Positions 5,511-10,711 of a stretch of 10,711 bases of DNA are shown one piece after another. How positions within the stretch are numbered: position 1 is the stretch's first letter; every line of letters begins with the position of its first letter. The stretch is taken from the NCBI GenBank assembly GCA_029880065.1, contig JAOUPD010000035.1:1-10711 (forward strand), written 5' to 3'. Position numbers and translations under genes: made by a program. The notes beneath the pieces were generated by a model. That model saw only the letters and a list, made by a program, of their open reading frames with translations. It made no database searches and was not told the origin of the DNA. The DNA comes from Hadesarchaea archaeon (GTDB taxonomy: Archaea > Hadarchaeota > Hadarchaeia > Hadarchaeales > Hadarchaeaceae).

Positions 5511-6251
5511 GTGCAGCTCATCGCGCTTAAGGGATTGCCACTCGTGAAAAAGGGCGACGAGGTGGGGAAGCTCATCGTGGACGCGGCGCAAAAACAGGGG
5601 TTGCGCTTGGAGAACGGAGATGTCATCGTCGTGGCGCAGACGATAGTTTCAAAGGCGGAGGGGAATGTTGTCGACCTGCGCGGGGTGAAGCCGAGCAAAA
5701 AGGCCGAACAGATAGCGGCACGGCTTGACAAGGATCCCCGCGAGGTCGAGGTGATTTTGCAGCAATCCAGTGAAATCGTGAGGCTGGGGCACGTGATAAT
5801 TTCGCGCACCAAGCACGGCTTCGTCTGCGCGAACGCCGGCGTCGACCACTCGAATGTCGACCCGGAGCATGTTGCGTTTCTCCCGGATGACCCCGATGCG
5901 AGCGCTGCCAGAATTCGGGATTTCATCAAACGCGAACTTGGCACGGAGGTCTCGGTAATCATATCCGATACTCAAGGGCGGACCTTCAGAATGGGCTGTG
6001 TTGGCGTTGCTATTGGAGTTGCGGGGATGAATCCGCTTCTCGACCTGCGGGGCAAGCGAGACCTCCACGGCAAGGAGCTCCTCGTGACGATAACCTCTCC
6101 CGCAGATGCTTTGGCTGCGGCAGCTGTCTCCGTCATGGGGGAAGCAAGCGAGGGTACTCCTGTGGTGGTGGTTAAAGGGGCGATCTACGAGCGAAAAAAC
6201 GGGAACGCGAGGGAGCTCGTGATGCCGCCGGAGCGGGATCTTTTCAAGTAA
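5511..6251 (+). CDS. cofE: Coenzyme F420-0:L-glutamate ligase
   Basis: CofE adds glutamate residues to F420-0 using GTP. The 246-residue product carries the full family set: G8-L-P-L-V-K-K-G-D, I45-V-S-K-A-E-G, C106-A-N-A-G-V-D112-H-S-N, L124-P-D-D-P-D-A-S-A-A-R-I-R, I150-I-S-D153-T154-Q-G-R-T-F-R-M-G, V166-A-I-G-V-A-G, L179-R-G-K-R-D-L-H-G and M209-G-E-A. D112, D153 and T154 match the metal ligands known from the Archaeoglobus enzyme. GTG at 5511 was chosen because GGTGG (5502-5506) lies four bases upstream and the length fits the family; GTG at 5484 would add nine residues but overlap the promoter elements. The copy at 1388-2149 is a divergent paralog lacking two of these motifs. Followed by a T-run at 6261-6266. 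Confidence 0.92.
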   Translation: MQLIALKGLPLVKKGDEVGKLIVDAAQKQGLRLENGDVIVVAQTIVSKAEGNVVDLRGVKPSKKAEQIAARLDKDPREVEVILQQSSEIVRLGHVIISRTKHGFVCANAGVDHSNVDPEHVAFLPDDPDASAARIRDFIKRELGTEVSVIISDTQGRTFRMGCVGVAIGVAGMNPLLDLRGKRDLHGKELLVTITSPADALAAAAVSVMGEASEGTPVVVVKGAIYERKNGNARELVMPPERDLFK

Positions 6252-6256
6252 CCGAG

Positions 6257-6275
6257 GCTATTTTTTACTATTACA
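6257..6275 (+). terminator. T-run terminator after cofE
   Basis: A six-T run (6261-6266) followed by more T-rich sequence lies 9 bp after the cofE stop, in the 51-bp gap between cofE and the convergent SatP-family gene. T-runs are the usual archaeal termination signal. No strong hairpin is seen. Confidence 0.45.
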
Positions 6276-6302
6276 CTAGCCGATTCGACCGCCCTAAGAA
6301 AT

Positions 6303-6869
6303 CTAGCGTTCCCCAAGTGGCACTATTTCTCTTTTGTAAATAGTGTTTATGAGAATGCCCGCTGAGCAATACCAAGCGGTAAGGGCGCAGAAAATCCCTT
6401 CATATCCCGCGATAGTTTTGATTAGCGGATTGAATTCCCCTGCCGCCAGAAGGAAAAACAGGAGGGTCAAAGTCACGAACACCGTTGTCACACCCCAAGA
6501 AATTCGCAGGGCGCCTATGGTGGCGTAGGCTGTGAAGATGCCCCACGCGATGAGGAAAACAGCCATGCCCGCAGGAGGAACTTTTGGTATGACTCCCGCA
6601 GTTTCCAAGAGAATCATAGACGCTAAACCGATCCAGAACGCGCCGAATGAGCTGAAGCAAGTCCCGCCGAAGATGTCTCCTCTTTTAATATCCCACATCC
6701 CAGCGACAAATTGCCCCAGTCCTCCGTAGAAAAGGCCCATCGGGAAAACCATTCCCAGGCTTTCCGCGGGGATTATTCCTGCATTTACCACGTTCAGGAT
6801 GAAGGTTGTTAAGGCAAAGCCGCCCAAGCCCAGAGCCGCTGGGTTCGCTAAGTTCACTTTTTCAGCCAC
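6303..6869 (-). CDS. satP: Acetate/succinate channel, GPR1/FUN34/SatP family
   Basis: The 188-residue product has the size and six-helix hydrophobic pattern of SatP (YaaH), which moves acetate and succinate across the cytoplasmic membrane. The family signature near the N-terminus reads N9-P-A-A-L-G-L-G-G-F; the usual second Pro is Ala here. Further family features are F-Y-G-G-L-G-Q-F-V-A-G-M-W, the G-D-I-F-G-G-T-C-F-S-S-F-G-A-F-W segment and A-G-Y-E-G-I near the end. GTG at 6869 was chosen because AAGGAGG (6883-6877 on this strand) lies seven bases upstream; starts further upstream, at 6938 and 6887, would place that site inside the gene. It is divergent from cofD. In an archaeon with Mer it could take up or release acetate; direction cannot be told. 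Confidence 0.88.
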   Translation of the reverse strand: MAEKVNLANPAALGLGGFALTTFILNVVNAGIIPAESLGMVFPMGLFYGGLGQFVAGMWDIKRGDIFGGTCFSSFGAFWIGLASMILLETAGVIPKVPPAGMAVFLIAWGIFTAYATIGALRISWGVTTVFVTLTLLFFLLAAGEFNPLIKTIAGYEGIFCALTAWYCSAGILINTIYKREIVPLGER

Positions 6870-7032
6870 GGTTTTTCCTCCTTCCATGAGATTCGGGCAA
6901 CGAAATAAATGTGCGCAAGTCTTTTTTAATGTTTCCATTTTTCAATATCGCGTTTCGTTTTATCTTTAAACCTAAAGACAACATAGAATCCTCACGAGAG
7001 TTTGGAGGTTTTCGAGCGGGAGTCGTGATTCA
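6870..7032. promoter_or_regulatory. Divergent satP/cofD promoter region
   Basis: On the minus strand ATTAAAAAAG (6930-6921) is a TATA candidate placing the satP start site near 6899, upstream of its AAGGAGG site. On the plus strand TTTAAA (6965-6970) would start the cofD message near 6994. The latter is inside a small inverted repeat, CTTTA-AACC-TAAAG (6964-6977). GGAGGT at 7004-7009 is strong but too far from the cofD ATG to serve it. Confidence 0.4.
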
Positions 7033-7962
7033 ATGCTCACAGTGCTTTCCGGCGGAACCGGCACACCCAAACTTTTGCAAGGGCTGGCGCGCCTAGTCGG
7101 AATGGGAAAAATTTCGGTCATCGTCAACACCGCTGAGGACGTCGAAGTCTCGGGACTCAAAGTTACTCCAGACCTCGACACAGTTATGTACACGCTGGCG
7201 GGCATCGTGAACGAAGAGACCTGGTACGGCATCCGCGGAGACACCTTCACGTGCCACGAGATGCTGAAGCAGTTGGGCGAGCCCGAGCTGCTCAGGATAG
7301 GCGACCGGGATCGAGCGGTGAAGCTTCGGCGGACGCTGGGGTTGAAGCAAGGGAAACCACTCTCCGAAGTTACCCAAGAACTCTGCGAGCAACTCGGGGT
7401 GCGGGCGAGCGTGCTCCCGATGTCGGACGATCGCGTTCAAACGCGCGTTGATACTGAAGCGGGCACGATGCAGTTCCATGAGTTCTGGGTCAGAAGGCGC
7501 GCTGCCGACAAGGTCAAGGATGTGAGTTTTGAGGGGGTGGAAGAGGCGAAGCCGGCGCCTGGAGTGCTCGAGGCGATCAAAACAGCGAAGGCAATCATAA
7601 TCGGCCCCAGCAACCCCGTGACTAGCATAGGGCCAATTCTGGCGATCGAGGATATCCGGGAGGAAATCATCCGGAACAGAGAGCGCGTGGTGGCGGTGAG
7701 CCCGATCGTGGGCAGCGCTGCGGTCAGCGGTCCAGCGGGGGAGCTGATGCGGGGGTTGGGCTACAGGGTGAACCCTCTCGGCGTGGCGAAAATGTACCGG
7801 GGCATAATAGGCACTCTGGTCCTCGACTGGAGCGACAGGGGGCGCGCGCGGGCGGTTGAGGAGTTCGGGATTAATGCCGCTTTCGCAGATTTGCTCATGC
7901 CGAATATCGCCTCGAGGGTAAGGCTCGCGCGCGAGGTGCTGGGGATAGCTAGGATTCGTTGA
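7033..7962 (+). CDS. cofD: 2-phospho-L-lactate transferase (or PEP/LPPG:FO transferase)
   Basis: CofD joins the phospholactyl (or phosphoenolpyruvyl) group to FO, giving F420-0 or its dehydro form, the substrate of CofE. The 309-residue protein opens with L5-S-G-G-T-G-T-P-K-L-L, the nucleotide-binding loop, followed by V31-N-T-A-E-D and S/T-P46-D47-L-D49-T, which hold the metal site known from Methanosarcina CofD. Later come R68-G-D, I-I-I-G-P-S-N-P-V-T-S-I-G-P-I-L and the C-terminal I-I-G-T-L-V-L-D. Length is normal for the archaeal enzyme. ATG at 7033 has GGGAG about ten bases upstream, and the hydrophobic N-terminal strand aligns with the family. It lies 0.8 kb from cofE with a transporter gene between. 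The stop is followed after 20 bp by a palindromic hairpin (7983-8004). Confidence 0.94.
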   Translation: MLTVLSGGTGTPKLLQGLARLVGMGKISVIVNTAEDVEVSGLKVTPDLDTVMYTLAGIVNEETWYGIRGDTFTCHEMLKQLGEPELLRIGDRDRAVKLRRTLGLKQGKPLSEVTQELCEQLGVRASVLPMSDDRVQTRVDTEAGTMQFHEFWVRRRAADKVKDVSFEGVEEAKPAPGVLEAIKTAKAIIIGPSNPVTSIGPILAIEDIREEIIRNRERVVAVSPIVGSAAVSGPAGELMRGLGYRVNPLGVAKMYRGIIGTLVLDWSDRGRARAVEEFGINAAFADLLMPNIASRVRLAREVLGIARIR

Positions 7963-7982
7963 TCACGTCGAGCCCTTTCAAT

Positions 7983-8004
7983 TTGTCAACACCCCTGTTG
8001 ACAA
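7983..8004. repeat. Palindrome copy 1 (9-bp arms, CCCC spacer)
   Basis: The arms are TTGTCAACA and its exact reverse complement, separated by CCCC. It sits between the 3' ends of cofD and the convergent unknown gene. A 21-nt stretch from 7984 is identical to the second copy at 8757-8777. It could be a hairpin terminator, a dimeric protein-binding site or a mobile element end. Confidence 0.85.
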
Positions 8005-8012
8005 GAAAAATG

Positions 8013-8699
8013 TTATTCCTTAAAGAGCCTTATAACTGCTGAGTTAGGGATGCCTCCGGTTTCTCGTGCCCAGCTCTCCAACAGACTGAATTTTTTATCT
8101 ATTTCTTTTTTCATTTGCACTTTAATTGCAGCTCCAATAGTCTCGTCAGGTGAAGACCAACAACAAAAAGCAGTTGCTAAATTCTCAGGGAAATACTCAA
8201 TCAAAGTTAATCTTTCTAAATTCTCTTTGGATATTCTGAGCCAAGTTTCTACCTGAACCTCATCACCCACATATAACTTCGAAACTAAGAATGTAAGTTC
8301 TGGCATGGGTATATCAATTCCAAGTGGGATATACACGGAAACCAAATTCTCCTCTGGCGTAAACTCAGGGATATCTTCATGAGGGCTTTCTTGCATGAAG
8401 TTTATATTGACATTTTCAAAAAATGGTTCGATAGGTATGTCTGGAATTAAATGGGGATAAGCAAACCTTATCACCACATTTTCAATCGATTCGTTACTTT
8501 CTGTTTCCAATAGCTTGAGGCTCGCTGTGTACTGTACCCACACATACTCCTCGTCTGGTTTCCCTTCCCGCGGCTTCAATACCATCACGGCAACAACCAC
8601 CACGACCGCGACCAGCGCCACAGCAATGAGCTTCCAATGCATGCGTCTTTTCCGCCTTGGAAGTAAACGGCGAGATGACTTTTCGTCCCCTGATCTCAT
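8013..8699 (-). CDS. Membrane-anchored protein of unknown function (228 aa)
   Basis: The product has a basic N-terminus (R-R-L-L-P-R-R-K-R-R), one membrane helix rich in Val and Ala at residues 23-41, and about 185 residues that should lie outside the cell. The outer part is acidic and looks mostly beta, with several I-P and E-F/E-N turns, and has a lone Cys-Cys-Trp near residue 180. No family is recognised. ATG at 8699 follows GAGGG by nine bases; on this strand CTTATAAAC (8743-8735) is a clear TATA candidate. It is divergent from the secreted tyrosine-rich protein, so both may be cell-envelope proteins. The gene is visibly more AT-rich than cofD or the secreted protein and lies between two identical palindromes, which may mean it was acquired as a unit. 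Confidence 0.7.
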   Translation of the reverse strand: MRSGDEKSSRRLLPRRKRRMHWKLIAVALVAVVVVVAVMVLKPREGKPDEEYVWVQYTASLKLLETESNESIENVVIRFAYPHLIPDIPIEPFFENVNINFMQESPHEDIPEFTPEENLVSVYIPLGIDIPMPELTFLVSKLYVGDEVQVETWLRISKENLERLTLIEYFPENLATAFCCWSSPDETIGAAIKVQMKKEIDKKFSLLESWARETGGIPNSAVIRLFKE

Positions 8700-8836
8700 C
8701 AGGTTAACCCTCTATTCCTTTTATTGAGCTGGATGTTTATAAGACGAAAAATTTCATGTCAACACCCCTGTTGACAAACACAGACACATTTTTAAGTTTG
8801 GATGAGTTTGGGAGATGAGGGTTGGAGGCTGAAAGT
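8700..8836. promoter_or_regulatory. Divergent promoter region of the two envelope genes
   Basis: The minus-strand TATA candidate CTTATAAAC (8743-8735) serves the unknown membrane protein; the plus-strand candidate TTTTTAAG (8789-8796) would start transcription near 8819, just before the GGAGG site (8824-8828) of the secreted protein. The palindrome at 8757-8776 lies between the two boxes, about 13 bp from each, where a regulator could act on both. GGTTAACC at 8702-8709 is a further perfect 8-bp palindrome next to the minus-strand start. Confidence 0.5.
8757..8777. repeat. Palindrome copy 2 (8-bp arms, CCCC spacer)
   Basis: TGTCAACA, CCCC and TGTTGACA, identical over 21 nt to the copy at 7984-8004 and in the same orientation with respect to CCCC. 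Here it lies upstream of two divergent genes, between their TATA candidates. The two copies are 773 bp apart and bracket the gene at 8013-8699. Confidence 0.85.
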
Positions 8837-10711
8837 TTGGAGGCGTGGCGGAGAGCTTGGACTAGTTTACTCTTGCTCTCGCTTGTTTTCATGGTTTTGT
8901 TCGCTTCATCGCCTCTCGCTTCGGCCGGTGACGTGCAACGCGATTACGTCAAGTACGTGATTCAGGTCGAGCGCTCGACGGTAATTGAGGGGTTCGTCGT
9001 CGATAGCAGCGGCGAAGGAATTGAAAACGCGAGCATTACCGGCTGGGCTCACTCCGTTTATATTTCGATTGATGTTAAGACCGATGAAAACGGTTATTTC
9101 AGAATCGTGCTCCCCAGTGAAGAGAATCATGAATATTTCTTAAGCATCAACGAGAACCATTCAGGCTATAATGGAAGTCATCCTCATCGCGGTTTCAACA
9201 AACGCACCGTCGAGGACACGATAAAATCGGGCGAGCACCACAGCCTGCGAATCCCCCTTGATTACAACCCGTTCGATGTCGAGCTCGAGGAGACTTCTGG
9301 CAGCTTGACGCGCGGGTGGACGCCTTATTCTTATTCGTATGAGGAGGAGAACAGAGATCTGACCGGTTATACCTACGAGCAGTTCGCGGGGTACGACGCG
9401 AGCGTGCCCAATTATCGGGCCGAGCGCTACGTTGAAGGCTACGAGCCCGTCTACCGGACTGAGACCTATCAAGAGAGTTATTTGAGCCACTACGAGCCTG
9501 TCTACCGGACTGAAAGTTACATCCATCACTACGCGACCGGCGTCTACTACACCACCGAACGCGTCACCCACACTGGCGTCTACTACACATACGAGTGGAG
9601 AGCCGGCTACTCTTATGGGCACTTCTATATGTACCAGGTCCGTGTGCCGCACTACTACACGTATTACACCTACGAGTCCGTTCCCCACTACTATCAGTAC
9701 CCGGTCTACGCCTACCAGGAGGTGTTAGACCACTACGAGCCCGTGTACGCTTACAGGACCGTGACCCGCCAAGTCCTCGACCACTACGATCCGGTCTACG
9801 CCTACCGCACGGTGCAGGACGGATACAAGACCACCCGCGTTCCCAGCTACACCACAAAGTGGCGCATAACAGTCGAGGAGTGGGACTATTGGGGGGCGGC
9901 GTACAACGGAACGCGCACCTTCATGGTCGACACCGAGGCCGAGGCCGCTGAGTGGTGGGTTGGAAAGACATACAGCTGGGGGTGGGCGGGGAGCGGCGAG
10001 GTCGTGTTGAAGGAGACGTTTTACAACCTGAGTAACGGACAAATCGTGACGAGCCAGCCGTCTTCGGTCTGGGAGACAAAGGCCGCACTGACTCAGCCAG
10101 CGAGAAGCGACTCGATTCGGAACCTCCAAGTGAACTACAAAATCACCACCACACGCTACTCGGTAACTGACTACTCCCTAGCAGAATGGGGATCACGGCA
10201 GACCACGGTAACCGCGACGCCGAAAAATGGTTACACGGGCGATGTCCGGCTGGCTGTTGAGGCGAATAGTGTGCAGGCGACGCTAGATTCGACTCGTCTT
10301 AGCTTCTCGTCATCGGCTCGGACCACGCTCGCGATGAGGCCCCACTGGGGCACGAGCGGTTCACAGCACCCGGTCACTATCCATGCACATGATGCTAACG
10401 ATCGCCTTGTTGAAACTAAGCTCTACAAACTCGACCTCTCTGCTACATCAAAGCCAAGCAGAATCTCCTCAAGTTACACATGGACGAGCAATAGCGTTGT
10501 GGAAATACCTTCGACGCCGGACTTTAACATATCAGTACACCCGAACTATGTCGAACTTAAAAAAGGACACGCGTTGTGGGAACCAGCATGGTATGCAGCT
10601 CCCGATTCATTAACAGTGACAGTAACTCCAATCAATGGGTTCGAAGGAAGCGTTTCATTAACAGCAGACAGCGTTAGAACCGATATAGTGAGTGTACGGC
10701 TCGAGTTCAAT
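8837..10711 (+). CDS. Secreted tyrosine-rich repeat protein with Ig-like domains, C-terminus cut by window edge
   Basis: The frame is open to the right edge (625 codons, no stop). Start TTG at 8837 was chosen because GGAGG (8824-8828) lies eight bases upstream; TTG at 8822 is an alternative. Residues 1-30 form a signal peptide: R5-R6, a Leu-rich core, and A28-S-A30 before the cut. Residues 49-93 match a carboxypeptidase-regulatory-like beta domain (I-E-G-F-V-V-D-S-S-G-E-G-I ... T-D-E-N-G-Y-F-R). Residues 198-342 are about one quarter Tyr, with Y-E-P-V-Y modules. Residues 456-535 and from 592 on are two related Ig-like domains (V-T-A-T-P-K-N-G-Y-T-G-D-V and V-T-V-T-P-I-N-G-F-E-G-S-V). Several N-x-S/T sites could be glycosylated. 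No catalytic motif is seen; a surface or adhesive role is inferred. A membrane anchor would lie beyond the edge. Confidence 0.85.
   Translation, partial: MEAWRRAWTSLLLLSLVFMVLFASSPLASAGDVQRDYVKYVIQVERSTVIEGFVVDSSGEGIENASITGWAHSVYISIDVKTDENGYFRIVLPSEENHEYFLSINENHSGYNGSHPHRGFNKRTVEDTIKSGEHHSLRIPLDYNPFDVELEETSGSLTRGWTPYSYSYEEENRDLTGYTYEQFAGYDASVPNYRAERYVEGYEPVYRTETYQESYLSHYEPVYRTESYIHHYATGVYYTTERVTHTGVYYTYEWRAGYSYGHFYMYQVRVPHYYTYYTYESVPHYYQYPVYAYQEVLDHYEPVYAYRTVTRQVLDHYDPVYAYRTVQDGYKTTRVPSYTTKWRITVEEWDYWGAAYNGTRTFMVDTEAEAAEWWVGKTYSWGWAGSGEVVLKETFYNLSNGQIVTSQPSSVWETKAALTQPARSDSIRNLQVNYKITTTRYSVTDYSLAEWGSRQTTVTATPKNGYTGDVRLAVEANSVQATLDSTRLSFSSSARTTLAMRPHWGTSGSQHPVTIHAHDANDRLVETKLYKLDLSATSKPSRISSSYTWTSNSVVEIPSTPDFNISVHPNYVELKKGHALWEPAWYAAPDSLTVTVTPINGFEGSVSLTADSVRTDIVSVRLEFN
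9428..9862 (+). repeat. Tyrosine-rich Y-E-P-V-Y repeat block inside the secreted protein
   Basis: This block encodes residues 198-342, of which about 36 of 145 are Tyr. The module Y-E-P-V-Y-R-T-E recurs at 9440 and 9491, with 22 of 23 bases the same, 51 bp (17 codons) apart. A second form, D-H-Y-E/D-P-V-Y-A-Y-R-T-V, recurs near 9728 and 9779, also 51 bp apart. Between them are looser Y-Y-T and H-Y-Y modules. The constant 17-residue step and near-identical DNA indicate tandem duplication. Confidence 0.75.

Noticed and set aside
5457..5591. Upstream extension of the mer frame by 45 codons
   Set aside because: It would overlap cofE, has no family match, and M-K-F-G-V-E at 5456 aligns with the known Mer start.
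5474..5962. 162-codon open frame antisense to cofE
   Set aside because: Ser/Thr/Pro-rich shadow of a gene that has every CofE motif.
6303..6938. Longer SatP with 23 extra N-terminal residues
   Set aside because: The extension would contain the strong AAGGAGG ribosome site, and the 188-residue form has the usual family length.
7983..8777. The two palindromes as CRISPR repeats
   Set aside because: Only two copies, 773 bp apart with a gene between, and no short regular spacers.
8801..8840. C/D box small RNA suggested by ATGAG and CTGA motifs
   Set aside because: No proper RTGATGA box C and no D'/C' pair at the right spacing; the stretch is explained as a promoter and ribosome site.
9161..9688. 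175-codon Val-rich open frame antisense to the secreted protein
   Set aside because: The Tyr codons TAC of the sense strand read as GTA Val in reverse, which explains the Val-rich translation; no start context or domain.

Overview
The window is archaeal chromosomal DNA. It carries coenzyme F420 biosynthesis genes (cofD, cofE), methylene-tetrahydromethanopterin reductase (mer), a FrhB/FpoF-type F420 oxidoreductase and an archaeal dihydropteroate synthase (folP-like). Its tRNA-Val has an intron at a non-canonical position with a bulge-helix-bulge junction. Starts are preceded by TATA-like boxes and short GGAG or GGTGG ribosome sites, and TTG and GTG starts are common. Together these suggest an uncultivated thermoproteotal, bathyarchaeal or hadarchaeal-type lineage, but the sequence does not fix the taxon. 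Most metabolic genes are fairly GC-rich, while the left end and the block at about 8005-8800 are visibly AT-richer.

Layout: (1) 1-785, minus strand, an edge-truncated membrane methyltransferase of the ICMT/PEMT type. (2) 964-1167, a small helical protein of unknown function. (3) 1223-1338, an intron-containing tRNA-Val(CAC), followed by a hairpin and T-run. (4) 1388-3027, minus strand, a two-gene operon of folP-like and a divergent cofE paralog, overlapping by ATGA. (5) 3314-4477, an FpoF/FrhB-like F420H2:ferredoxin oxidoreductase, tail to tail with mer (4479-5456, minus strand). (6) 5511-6251, canonical cofE, divergent from mer across a 54-bp bidirectional promoter. (7) 6303-6869, minus strand, an acetate/succinate channel of the SatP family, divergent from cofD (7033-7962). 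(8) 8013-8699, minus strand, an AT-rich gene for a membrane-anchored protein of unknown function, flanked by two identical palindromes. (9) 8837-10711, an edge-truncated secreted protein with a signal peptide, a carboxypeptidase-regulatory-like domain, a long tyrosine-rich repeat block and Ig-like domains. No stretch longer than about 210 bp lacks a gene or candidate gene.

How the genes work together: CofD and CofE make F420. The FpoF-like protein and Mer use it, exchanging electrons between F420H2 and ferredoxin and reducing methylene- to methyl-tetrahydromethanopterin. The FolP-like enzyme makes the pterin part of the C1 carrier, and the coupled CofE paralog may add glutamate to it, as a FolC2-like ligase. 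With the SatP channel, this is the gene set of an archaeon that runs the methyl branch of the Wood-Ljungdahl pathway and moves acetate, though direction and physiology cannot be read from the window. The strongest unexplained signals are the duplicated palindrome around the unknown membrane gene, the tyrosine-rich surface protein next to it, the unusual tRNA, and the pterin-linked CofE paralog.
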